From NCBI GenBank assembly GCA_964466035.1, contig CAYXLR010000029.1, positions 1-13,477 on the forward strand: a stretch of 13,477 nucleotides of DNA, written 5' to 3'. A program made the position numbers and the translations under genes. Shown here in pieces: positions 5,813-13,477 of this stretch (position 1 is its first letter; each line of letters begins with the position of its first letter). This stretch comes from JANQEA01 sp964466035 (lineage in GTDB: Bacteria > Bipolaricaulota > Bipolaricaulia > UBA7950 > UBA9294). The notes below the pieces were generated by a model, which saw only the letters and a program-made list of their open reading frames with translations, had not been told where the DNA came from and ran no database searches.

Positions 5813-5991
5813 CAGAGGAGGACGATAGACCGACGACCTTGGAGCGTGATGGGCCGGACGAGGGCGCTCGATGGGTTCGAGACCGCAAGATGCAGTCCCG
5901 CCCCCATGTCTGTATCCTGAGTAGACCGATGCCGTCACCTGCGCATCCGGCGGGTCGGTTTCTCGGTCCCCGAGAGACCAGGGAGGAACGA

Positions 5992-6702
5992 ATGGGCAAG
6001 CTGTTCTCGATCGTCGTCTACTGCTGGTCGGCCGGCCTGACCATCGCTGTCGGCGCGGCCGTCGCCAGATTTCTTCCCAGCGGACGGCGGGAGGTCGTAC
6101 AGGAGACGATTCACACCGCGATCGCGTTCGGCGGCGGCGTCCTCGTCGCGGCCGTAGCGTTCGCGCTGGTACCGACAGGATTGCAGACGCTGCCGCTGTG
6201 GCTCGCGGTTCCGCTCTTCTTCGCCGGATCGCTTCTCTTCATGCGGATCGACGCGACCTTGAGCCGCCGCGTCGGATCGAGGGCGCAGTTCATGGCGATG
6301 CTTCTCGACTTCCTCCCCGAGGCGGTCTCCCTCGGTGCCGTCTTCCCGCATGAACCGAGGCTCGGTGTGTTGCTCGCCCTCTTCATCGGAGCGCAGAATC
6401 TCCCCGAGGGGTTCAACGCGTACAGGGAACTGATCGCGAGTGAGGAAAGCCCGCGCCGGGTTCTGGCGATGATGCTCGCACTCAGCTTCTTGGGGCCCGT
6501 TGCCGGGCTTCTCGGCTATTACTTCCTGCAATCGGCGCGAGAGGCCGTCGGCGCATTGATGCTCGTCGCCGGTGGCGGGATTCTCTATCTCGTGTTCCAA
6601 GACATCGCGCCGCTCGTGAGAATGAAACGGCATTGGGCTCCGGCTCTGGGCGCTACCTTCGGGTTCATCGTCGGGATGGTCGGCGAGAAGCTGCTGGGAT
6701 GA
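5992..6702 (+). CDS. ZIP family metal transporter
   Basis: Integral membrane protein of 236 residues predicted to move Zn2+ or another divalent metal into the cytosol. It is almost entirely hydrophobic helices. The family's paired metal-binding helices are recognisable as L-L-D-F-L-P-E-A-V-S-L-G-A (104-116) and G-A-Q-N-L-P-E-G-F (133-141); where classic ZIPs have H-N-x-P-E-G this protein has Q-N-L-P-E-G, and the first motif has D-F-L-P-E for the usual H-K/N-xPEG, so two metal-ligand histidines are replaced. F-Q-D-I-A-P (202-207) is also typical. The ATG at 5992 is chosen because AGGGAGG lies just upstream; in-frame starts back to 5839 would add a non-hydrophobic extension. Metal choice is uncertain given the altered ligands. 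Confidence 0.85.
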   Translation: MGKLFSIVVYCWSAGLTIAVGAAVARFLPSGRREVVQETIHTAIAFGGGVLVAAVAFALVPTGLQTLPLWLAVPLFFAGSLLFMRIDATLSRRVGSRAQFMAMLLDFLPEAVSLGAVFPHEPRLGVLLALFIGAQNLPEGFNAYRELIASEESPRRVLAMMLALSFLGPVAGLLGYYFLQSAREAVGALMLVAGGGILYLVFQDIAPLVRMKRHWAPALGATFGFIVGMVGEKLLG

Positions 6703-6711
6703 AGCCGAGCC

Positions 6712-7683
6712 TTACTTCGCCAGGACTTCTGCCAGCTCGATCAACTCCGGATCGAGCGGCTTGACCCTTCCGGCGACGTCCGAAAGCGGGGTGGCCGCGA
6801 TGCGGCCGCCGAGAAGCCCCAGGACGACCCCCTCGGAGCCCGCCGCCAGCCGCTCGACGGCCGCTGCCCCGAGGCGACTGGCGAGCAGCCGATCGAACGA
6901 ATCGGGCGAACCGCCACGCTGGACGTGCCCCAGGATCGTCAGCCGAAGATCGAAGCCGAGCCGACTGTGATGCTTCTTGAAGTGCGAGGCGAGCCTCCCG
7001 GCGTTCCACTCGGCTCCTTCTGCGACGACGACGAGCGCGTGGCGTTTGCCTCGCTCGTAGCAACTGTGCAAATGCGAGGCGAGCCGGTCCGGATCGAGCG
7101 GTCTTCCCGGAAGGACGACGGCTTCGGCACCGCCGGTGATCCCCGCGATCAGAGCGAGGTAGCCGCACTCGCGGCCCATGACCTCGACCAGGAACGCCCG
7201 ATGATGGGAAGAAGCCGTGACTTTCAGCCGATCGATCGCTTCCAGCGCGATGTTGAGGGCGGTGTCGACCCCGATGGTCATGTCCGCGCCGATGAGATCG
7301 TTGTCGATGGTCGAACCGATCCCGATGATCGGAGCCCCCATCTCCGACAACGCGTGGGCGCCGGTTTGGGATCCGTTGCCGCCGACGATGATGAGGGCGT
7401 CGATCGAACGGCAGGACATGGAGTCGATGGCTTTCCCGCGGCCGACCTCCGTCTTCATCTCGGGACAGCGCGAGCTTCCCAGGAACGTGCCTCCCTGCTG
7501 GATAATGCCCCCGACGTCTCGGTACCCGAGGGAGGTCATGTTCCCGGCGATGAGCCCCGCGTACCCTCGGCGAACGCCGAGCATGTCCCAGCCGTGCGAA
7601 AGGCCCATCCTGACGGCAGCCCGGACGGCCGCGTTCATCCCCGGGGCGTCGCCTCCGCTCGTCAGAACAGCGACTCTCTTCAT
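6712..7683 (-). CDS. pfkA: 6-phosphofructokinase, ATP-type
   Basis: Glycolytic enzyme phosphorylating fructose 6-phosphate to the 1,6-bisphosphate, 323 residues, close to the length of the Escherichia coli enzyme and nearly co-numbered with it. Motifs: G-G-D-A-P-G-M-N (10-17), G-G-T-F-L-G-S-S-R (64-72), G-G-N-G-S-Q-T-G-A (101-109), S-T-I-D-N-D (124-129, with the catalytic Asp), E-V-M-G-R-E-C-G-Y (167-175), G-H-V-Q-R-G-G-S-P (252-260). Gly104 fits ATP as donor; PPi-dependent enzymes carry Asp there. Asn103 replaces the usual metal-binding Asp. The ribosome site is weak. It converges on the ZIP gene with only 9 bases between stops and no visible terminator. Confidence 0.95.
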   Translation of the reverse strand: MKRVAVLTSGGDAPGMNAAVRAAVRMGLSHGWDMLGVRRGYAGLIAGNMTSLGYRDVGGIIQQGGTFLGSSRCPEMKTEVGRGKAIDSMSCRSIDALIIVGGNGSQTGAHALSEMGAPIIGIGSTIDNDLIGADMTIGVDTALNIALEAIDRLKVTASSHHRAFLVEVMGRECGYLALIAGITGGAEAVVLPGRPLDPDRLASHLHSCYERGKRHALVVVAEGAEWNAGRLASHFKKHHSRLGFDLRLTILGHVQRGGSPDSFDRLLASRLGAAAVERLAAGSEGVVLGLLGGRIAATPLSDVAGRVKPLDPELIELAEVLAK

Positions 7684-7871
7684 GCCGGCAGTCTACCATG
7701 ACTCCCACCCGTGGACCGCACGCTTCTTGAGCCAGTTTGTCGCGTCTTTCCTCTCTCGGGCGATCCCTCGAGAATCTGGGCCCGCCGAGGAGACCAGCGA
7801 GCCGAGAAATGGCTCCGCGGGGGGCACGTCCAAGCCCTCATCTTGCAGCGCAAGGCCCGCCTCTCCTGGTT

Positions 7872-7900
7872 TTGGTCCGGTTTCCCGCGCACTCTATACT
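7872..7900 (+). promoter_or_regulatory. Possible promoter of the large secreted-protein gene
   Basis: TATACT (7895-7900) matches the -10 consensus in five of six positions and is 17 bases from TTGGTC (7872-7877), which matches the -35 consensus only in its first three bases. Transcription would begin near 7906, directly at the GGAGGTGA ribosome site (7907-7914), leaving almost no leader. The close fit makes it plausible but not certain. Confidence 0.35.
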
Positions 7901-7920
7901 GTCTCCGGAGGTGAGCGCAG

Positions 7921-10900
7921 ATGCGATCTGTGCGTGTCATCGCCGCAATCCTTACAGCTTGTCTCGTACTGTCTTTGACGCTGTCAGCGACTCAAGTTCG
8001 CCTTCAGTTCTCAGGCCACTTGACCACGGGGGGAGGGAGTTGCCAGCGGGTGTCCCAGGATCGGCTGCGATGCCTCGTCGAAGCGGGCTCGACGACGACG
8101 CTGACCCTCACAGCCGCGGTGACCCCGCCGCAGAACAGCGTGAGCATCGGAGGAGTGGGGGCCCCTCCCTCTTGGGTGGCGTTTCACCCGGTGTCCGGCT
8201 ACGGCACCGTAGAAACGCAAGCCGTCCTTCGTCCTCCCGCAGCGGCGGCGGGACAGTCTGTCGTACTTACCTTCCGCGCGACCACCGTCTACGGACTCCA
8301 CGTCGATCTCGTCGTGGAGCTCGTGATCCAGAGAGCGGCCGGCGGCGACGACGGGGAAAGGCCCGGAGAACGTTACTCCGGAACGACCGACGAGGAAGGC
8401 GAATTTGAGGTTCCATTGGGGGATGCCGGTGCCGTCTCCGGCCGGCTCACAGAGTGCGGACAACGGGCTTTGCCCGACCAACCGTTCACCGTCGTGCAAA
8501 CGGACGAAGGCTTCACCTTCGGGGCCGCCGGCTACCTCGACGCGCTCGTCACGGAGTACTCGTCGCTCACCATCCCGTTCCTCAATGTGACGGTGTACGA
8601 CGTCGGCAGTGTCTGCATGCGCCCCGCCGGCACTCCTGATCTGCGATTCTACGCCGAGGAAGAGGTGCGGGTCGTCGTGACCGGCATCGGGGAGGCGTCG
8701 TGCCGATGCCTCGAGGCGGATTCGCAGCGGATCGCGTCGTGCGAGCTGCAGAAATGCCGCGTGCTCCTGTCCGACTCCAATGCGTCTCCCGGACGCTTCT
8801 ACATAGGCAATCCCGTCGATCCTGACCGGAATCCCGGGAACGTACGCGTTTCCTCGCTTCCGAAGGTCCGATTCTGGCTACAGGGCAAGAGTCGCCAGGT
8901 CGTCGATCTGCGGGTCACCGAGATCGAGCAGCTCACGGAGGCTCAGCGCGAGGACTGGATCCAATTGTGGCGCGTTGTCGGGGAGGCCACGGTCGACTTC
9001 GACCCGCGCGAGCTGCCGCACTTTGAGGTGGCCATCGATCCGGAGAACGATGTGGCGGAGAGCGACGAAGAGAACAACGCGCTGTGCCGCGACTGCTTCC
9101 CGGCCGACTCCCTGTCCGATGACGAACACTACGAGATCGTGGCGACCGGCGGAGTTCTCGAACCGGATCCGTTGGTCCCGTCGGAACGCTGGGTCGTCGG
9201 AAAAGGCCGTCTCCTCGAGGTCACGGCCGAGAGGCAGGACGGACCGGCCGCGCTGCGCCTCGACGCGAGCTTCGAATGCACCGAGAGCGGCGACGGCAAC
9301 CGGGACTGGAGAACCGTGCCCGTCAGTGACGAGCGGTGTCCGGCGTGCATCTGTCACGAGTGGGACTTCGACGGCGATGGCGAGGTGGACGAAACGGGGG
9401 TGGATGCCCGTCACACCTACGATGAGAACGGTGTCTACGCCCTCACACTTCGAACCCACCTCGGCGGGGTAACGCTCGTAGCGACACAGATCGTGGAAGT
9501 CACGGATCGTCCGACCGTCACGCTGCTTCCTCCGAGGTTCGGCGACGTCTTCGTCTCGGGCATCCGGGTCATCAACACGTTCCAGGCACGGGTACACGAG
9601 AACGGGAACACGGTCGAGCGCGTGGTATTCAGCCTCAATGAAGCCACCGTCACTTGCCCCCCCGCGGAGGCGGTCGCGAGTTTCGACATGGCCGGCCTCG
9701 ACCCTCATCCTCAGACCAATCGACTCGTCGTCGTCGCGCACGGTCTGGACTCGGACGGGAACCCTGTCTCCTCCGATCCGGCGACGGCGGCGAGGCTCGT
9801 CCCCGCGGCACCGATCCCCGGCTGGCTGGGGTGGATCATTTCCTTGTCCGGCGGGATCTCGGTTGACACCAGTCGTCCTCCGCTCGTCAAGTACGGCACG
9901 TCGTTCACCTTTCCCGAACCGCCCATCGAAACTTCCTTCGAGGTGCCCAGCTACGTTCCCTTGCTGGACGGGGAGTACGAAGTGAAGGCGAAGGCAGAAC
10001 TCGGCCTGTCCGTCAGTTCGAAGGGGACGGCCGAGGTGGAAGCGAAGGGCGACGCAGCGTTCGAGAAGAAGGGGGGCGATTGGACCTTCGGCATCAAGGG
10101 GGAGATGTCGGTGAAGGGGGTCACGAGCATCGGTCCCCCGATTCGCCTGACGCAAGGTGCGTTCAGCGCTTCTGTCGAGGGCTCGGTGTCCAAGGATTTC
10201 GACGTCAGCGATGCTTTCCCAGCGGTCAAGGCCGCGACCAAGATCCCAGTGATCGGGAGAGGAATCGAGTACCTGGCGGAGCGGGCGACGATCGGAGTGG
10301 GCTTCTCCGCTGGCGTCGCGGGAGAGGCCTCGTTCGAGTCCGTCGATCGAGGCGCAGGTTCGTGCATCGAGGGATTCGATTGCAGCGGGGCGTTGACTCT
10401 CAGTGGCGGAATCTCCCTGAGCTTGACGGTCGATCTCTCGATCGTCAGCGCGTCCGCGTACGGCAATGCGAACCTGATTGCGAAGTTCACGGCTCCCGGT
10501 GAGGAGCTGGGCTTCCTCGACTTCGACTCCCTCAACCTCGACGGGAGTTTCGGAATCGTGCTCACGGCCGACCTGTGGTTGGTCGAAGTGACGAAGGACT
10601 TCTCGATTCCGTTTCACGTCCAGATCGCATCTCCCGAAGAAGGGTTCGCGGAGCCGGAGGAGACGGATTGGGCGATCGTCGAGCGCCCTTACGTGGGGCC
10701 GGTCTACGACCTGTACCGCGGCGAGATCACCGAGGACTCCGAGCTGGCAACGCGACAGCTGCTCGTGGTGAGCGACGCCTTTCCTCTCGCCCGCCCCGCG
10801 CTGGCGGTGACGGCCACCGACAGATGGCTTCTCTGGACGACCGACGACGACCAGAAGCCGTTCCCACGGGGCCGTGAGATCAGGGCGTCGACCGGACCCG

Positions 10901-11982
10901 GAATCGACCGGATGAGCCCTCCGCAATCCGTCACCGACAACGAACTGCCGGACTCTCAATCGGTCGTCGGTGTGACGGCGGACGGCGCGACGATCGCGGT
11001 GTGGGTGCGCCACACTTCCCCGCCCACCGAGCTCAGGGGGATCGACGACCTGACCTCGCAGATCCTCGCCGGGCTCGAGATCGTCTACTCCATCTACGAT
11101 CCGACCACTGGACGATGGAAGCCGGCCGAGCGGCTCACCGACAACGACGTGATGGATCACTCTCCGCGACTCGTCTTCGGAGATCGCGGCGTCACGGGTG
11201 TCGCTTGGATCCGCAACACGGCCGGAGAGCTCTTCCCGGCGCCGGACGGCTCGTCGCCCGATGCATTGCACTACGCCTACTGGGACGGCGCTGCGTTCAG
11301 GTCGGTCGGCGAATTGACGTCCGAGCTCTCCGGGACTCAGCACGCGATGGCAGAAACCGACGGCTCGTTTGTTCTCGTGTGGGTCGAAGACGTGGACGGA
11401 GATTGGGCCACTGCGGGGGACAACGAGGTCTTCGCGGCGACGTGGCGAGACGGATCGTGGAGCGATGCGGAGCGGTTGACGGAGAACGACGTGGACGACG
11501 TTCGCCCGGCGCTGACGGCGAGCCCTTCAGGGGGTGTCGCGCTCCTGTGGATCCGTGAGGGCGACGGCGCATCGAACGAAGAGAGTGCGCTCGTTTCTCG
11601 AACGTTCACCGGCCGGGTGTGGACTTCCGAAGTCGCGCTCATGCAGGCGCCCCATCTTGTCACGGCGGCGATGTCTTCGGACGACTCGGGGAGGATCGCC
11701 GTGGTCTGGGAAGGGTTTGAGGGCTCGAACCCAGACCTTTTCGCGGCCGTCTGCGACCCCGAGGCGGGGACATGCACGGAGCCTCGGCAGCTGACGGCGG
11801 ATCGTGCCGCGGAAGGGCAGCTCGCCGTCGGATTCGACCGCGGGCTGCTCACCGTCGCCTTTGTCCGAGAGCGCCTCGAACAGCGTACTGAGCCTGTGGA
11901 ACACGACGACGTGTCGTTCGACATCGAGCGGCTCGTTCCCGAGGGCCACGACGTGATCATGCTGGAGACCGAGATGCCCTAG
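7921..11982 (+). CDS. Large secreted multidomain protein: CARDB-like, PKD, C-terminal beta-propeller
   Basis: A 1353-residue exported protein. Residues 1-23 are a signal sequence (basic start, hydrophobic core, likely cut after L-S-A); L-T-A-C at 11-14 also fits a lipobox, so a lipoprotein is possible. Around 325-390 is a CARDB-like domain ending in the typical D-P-E-N-D-V-A-E-S-D-E-E-N-N. About 440-527 is a PKD domain with W-D-F-D-G-D-G and later H-T-Y...G-V-Y-A-L-T-L. Residues 665-905 are beta-rich with alternating polar and hydrophobic residues and no family I recognise. From about 945 to 1317 seven similar units (for example R-L-T-D-N-D-V then a V-A-W-I-R strand) suggest a seven-bladed propeller. 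Many cysteines fit an oxidising location. No sorting or anchor tail is seen. GGAGGTGA precedes the ATG by 6 bases. Likely an adhesion or surface-binding role; no enzymatic motif is evident. Confidence 0.85.
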   Translation: MRSVRVIAAILTACLVLSLTLSATQVRLQFSGHLTTGGGSCQRVSQDRLRCLVEAGSTTTLTLTAAVTPPQNSVSIGGVGAPPSWVAFHPVSGYGTVETQAVLRPPAAAAGQSVVLTFRATTVYGLHVDLVVELVIQRAAGGDDGERPGERYSGTTDEEGEFEVPLGDAGAVSGRLTECGQRALPDQPFTVVQTDEGFTFGAAGYLDALVTEYSSLTIPFLNVTVYDVGSVCMRPAGTPDLRFYAEEEVRVVVTGIGEASCRCLEADSQRIASCELQKCRVLLSDSNASPGRFYIGNPVDPDRNPGNVRVSSLPKVRFWLQGKSRQVVDLRVTEIEQLTEAQREDWIQLWRVVGEATVDFDPRELPHFEVAIDPENDVAESDEENNALCRDCFPADSLSDDEHYEIVATGGVLEPDPLVPSERWVVGKGRLLEVTAERQDGPAALRLDASFECTESGDGNRDWRTVPVSDERCPACICHEWDFDGDGEVDETGVDARHTYDENGVYALTLRTHLGGVTLVATQIVEVTDRPTVTLLPPRFGDVFVSGIRVINTFQARVHENGNTVERVVFSLNEATVTCPPAEAVASFDMAGLDPHPQTNRLVVVAHGLDSDGNPVSSDPATAARLVPAAPIPGWLGWIISLSGGISVDTSRPPLVKYGTSFTFPEPPIETSFEVPSYVPLLDGEYEVKAKAELGLSVSSKGTAEVEAKGDAAFEKKGGDWTFGIKGEMSVKGVTSIGPPIRLTQGAFSASVEGSVSKDFDVSDAFPAVKAATKIPVIGRGIEYLAERATIGVGFSAGVAGEASFESVDRGAGSCIEGFDCSGALTLSGGISLSLTVDLSIVSASAYGNANLIAKFTAPGEELGFLDFDSLNLDGSFGIVLTADLWLVEVTKDFSIPFHVQIASPEEGFAEPEETDWAIVERPYVGPVYDLYRGEITEDSELATRQLLVVSDAFPLARPALAVTATDRWLLWTTDDDQKPFPRGREIRASTGPGIDRMSPPQSVTDNELPDSQSVVGVTADGATIAVWVRHTSPPTELRGIDDLTSQILAGLEIVYSIYDPTTGRWKPAERLTDNDVMDHSPRLVFGDRGVTGVAWIRNTAGELFPAPDGSSPDALHYAYWDGAAFRSVGELTSELSGTQHAMAETDGSFVLVWVEDVDGDWATAGDNEVFAATWRDGSWSDAERLTENDVDDVRPALTASPSGGVALLWIREGDGASNEESALVSRTFTGRVWTSEVALMQAPHLVTAAMSSDDSGRIAVVWEGFEGSNPDLFAAVCDPEAGTCTEPRQLTADRAAEGQLAVGFDRGLLTVAFVRERLEQRTEPVEHDDVSFDIERLVPEGHDVIMLETEMP

Positions 11983-12002
11983 CCGCGCATTGGAGGATGG
12001 AG

Positions 12003-12494
12003 ATGAGCTTTCACCATGATTTGGAGAAGTGGCGCCGCTGGTGCGAGCCGGAGCATTGTCCGATCTGCCGCGATCAGGAGCCTCCTGGAGACACCGTGAT
12101 CATCCGTGAGACCGAATTCTCCTGGCTCGAAGCCCATCCGCGTGTCTGCCTTCCCGGGACATGCTGCGTGCTGGCGAAGACGCACGCCGTCGAACTCGAC
12201 GATCTCTCGGAGGCCGATCTTTTGGGGTTCATGAAGGACCTGCAGACGGCCGCTCGAGCCCTCAAGCAGGTCACGGGCGCGGTGAAGATCAACTACGAGA
12301 TCCACGGGAACACGGTCCCACACCTGCACCTGCATCTCTTCCCGCGGACCGTCGGCGATCCGTTTCCCGGGGAGCCGATCCAGTTCGGTCAGACCGACCC
12401 TCCGGTGTATGGAGAAGGCGAGTTCGATGAGTTCATCCGCGCAATGCGCGACTGGTTTGCGCGGCGGGAGAAGCTGGCGAACCCCAGAGAATAG
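12003..12494 (+). CDS. HIT family protein (histidine triad hydrolase/transferase)
   Basis: A 163-residue cytosolic protein of the histidine-triad superfamily, which hydrolyses or transfers nucleotidyl groups (AMP-lysine, Ap4A-type or similar substrates). The defining triad is H-L-H-L-H-L at 107-112, preceded by G-N-T-V-P. C-P-I-C-R at 19-23 near the start is a common zinc-binding feature in this family, and N-Y-E-I-H-G (97-102) supplies the usual Asn. The C-terminal part after 130 is longer than in the minimal HINT fold. The ATG at 12003 is chosen because GGAGG lies 6 bases ahead; the ATG at 11997 abuts the site. It starts 20 bases after the large secreted-protein gene and is probably cotranscribed with it, though no functional link is apparent. 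The exact substrate is unknown. Confidence 0.93.
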   Translation: MSFHHDLEKWRRWCEPEHCPICRDQEPPGDTVIIRETEFSWLEAHPRVCLPGTCCVLAKTHAVELDDLSEADLLGFMKDLQTAARALKQVTGAVKINYEIHGNTVPHLHLHLFPRTVGDPFPGEPIQFGQTDPPVYGEGEFDEFIRAMRDWFARREKLANPRE

Positions 12495-12596
12495 CGCGCG
12501 CAGAGGGTCCACGCCCCGACGCAGAGACGCTTCGGGTCCGGTCGCGGGACGAGCCAACGGGCTGGCGGTCGAGCGGTTTCGCGCTAGGATCTGATC

Positions 12597-13477
12597 ATGA
12601 ATCGCTTCGACCAGGCACTGAGAGGCGGGGGCGTTCTGATCGCAGACGGCGCGATGGGGACGCAGATCGAGGAGCGCCGCCGGGCGGATGGGTCGACCTC
12701 GCCGATCTCGCCGGAGGCCGCACTCCTCGAGTCCACGGAAACCATCCGATCGATCCACGCCGACTACGTCCGCGCCGGTGCGGACGCGATTCTCACATGC
12801 ACGTTCGGCGCTTCTCGACTGCGGTTGCGGAAGCTCGGACTGGAATCCCGGTTCGGGACGATCCACCGAACCGCCGTCGAAGTGGCGCGGGAAGCGGCGG
12901 GCCCGGACGGCATCGTCCTCGGCTCCTTGGGGCCGCTTGGGGAGCTGCTCTCCCCGTCGGGGAAGCTGAGTCGGAACGAGGCGACGAGCCTGTACGGGGA
13001 GCGAGCTGTTGTGCTGGCGGAGACCGGACAGGTCGACGCGATCCTCGTCGAGACGCAGTACGACCTCGGAGAGGTCGAAGCCGCCGTGGAGGCGGTCCGC
13101 GCTTCCTGTGCGCTCCCGGTGATTGTGACCATGTCGTTCGACACCCGCGGCCGGACGATGATGGGCGTCTCCCCCGAGGCGATGGCGGCGGCGTTGGTCG
13201 CGGAGGGCATCGAGGTGATGGGCGCGAACTGCGGGCGTTCGATGGAAGAGACGTTCGAGGCGGTGTGCCGGATCCGTGCGGCGGCGCCGGACGCCTGGGT
13301 CTGGGCGAAGCCGAATGCCGGCCTCCCGAGGGTGATCGGGGACCGTGCCGTGTACGACCTGACCCCCGCGGCGTTCGCCTCCTGGGCGAAGCGCTTCGTG
13401 GCGGAGGGGGTCCGCGTCTTCGGCGGGTGCTGCGGAACGACGCCGGAGCACATCGCGGCGGCGGCCCAAGCGGTCCG
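12597..13477 (+). CDS. Homocysteine S-methyltransferase domain protein (partial, runs off right edge)
   Basis: The open frame from the ATG at 12597 gives 293 residues with no stop before the window ends. It is a pterin- or betaine-type homocysteine methyltransferase barrel: D-G-A-M-G-T (17-22), L-T-C-T-F-G-A (66-72), V-E-T-Q-Y-D (151-156), M-S-F-D-T-R-G-R-T (179-187), G-A-N-C-G (209-213) and G-G-C-C-G-T-T-P-E-H-I (276-286). Cys212, Cys278 and Cys279 are the zinc ligands that bind the homocysteine thiol, so the transfer site looks intact. The family transfers a methyl group to homocysteine, making methionine. What is seen covers nearly the whole domain; whether B12 or pterin domains follow, as in MetH, lies outside the window. 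The ribosome site is weak (TAGGAT). An alternative is a corrinoid methyltransferase of this fold. Confidence 0.93.
   Translation, partial: MNRFDQALRGGGVLIADGAMGTQIEERRRADGSTSPISPEAALLESTETIRSIHADYVRAGADAILTCTFGASRLRLRKLGLESRFGTIHRTAVEVAREAAGPDGIVLGSLGPLGELLSPSGKLSRNEATSLYGERAVVLAETGQVDAILVETQYDLGEVEAAVEAVRASCALPVIVTMSFDTRGRTMMGVSPEAMAAALVAEGIEVMGANCGRSMEETFEAVCRIRAAAPDAWVWAKPNAGLPRVIGDRAVYDLTPAAFASWAKRFVAEGVRVFGGCCGTTPEHIAAAAQAV

Noticed and set aside
8878..11343. Long minus-strand open frame of about 820 codons
   Set aside because: Antisense shadow of the secreted-protein gene, rich in Arg, Asp and His with no domain signals and no ribosome site.
11979..13469. Long minus-strand open frame of about 500 codons
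   Set aside because: Antisense shadow of the HIT and homocysteine methyltransferase genes, both of which carry clear catalytic motifs on the plus strand.

Overview
This is a high-GC bacterial chromosome segment of about 13.5 kb. It contains ordinary housekeeping genes, and near the left end an accessory patch of visibly lower GC. Single 60-base lines counted by hand give 50-60% GC inside the reverse transcriptase/TIR operon and 77% in the right-hand methyltransferase gene. The taxon cannot be fixed. Strong GGAGG ribosome sites, a large secreted CARDB/PKD/propeller protein and the gene mix fit an uncultured high-GC bacterial lineage; Bipolaricaulota (Acetothermia) is only a low-confidence guess.

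Left region (1-820): the tail of a membrane protein, possibly an acyltransferase-3 family member; a small YwbE-family gene sitting between inverted arrays of a 9-bp motif; and a twice-frameshifted relic of a 4Fe-4S ferredoxin-type gene.

Accessory system (about 911-3490): a good sigma70-type promoter (TTGACG, 17-bp spacer, TACAAT) is followed three bases after its predicted start point by a 163-bp sequence rich in hairpins. That sequence is repeated exactly, 383 bp further on, just before a reverse transcriptase gene. The RT has a YIDD active site and a group II intron-like thumb/maturase tail. It overlaps by 4 bp a gene for a TIR-like protein carrying a glycine-zipper hydrophobic segment and a C-terminal zinc ribbon. 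The layout (structured RNA, RT, TIR effector) is that of a retron-like or DRT-like anti-phage system, but the RT does not look like a retron RT, and the perfect A-B-A duplication of the leader is unusual. This is the most interesting part of the window.

Middle (3639-7683): a NatA/NatB-type ABC exporter (ATPase then permease, minus strand, translationally overlapping), a divergent ZIP-type metal transporter, and a convergent ATP-type 6-phosphofructokinase with an unusual GGNGS loop.

Right (7921-13477): a 1353-residue secreted protein (signal sequence, CARDB-like and PKD domains, beta-rich centre, about seven-bladed C-terminal propeller), then 20 bp later a HIT-family hydrolase, then a homocysteine S-methyltransferase-domain gene that runs off the right edge.
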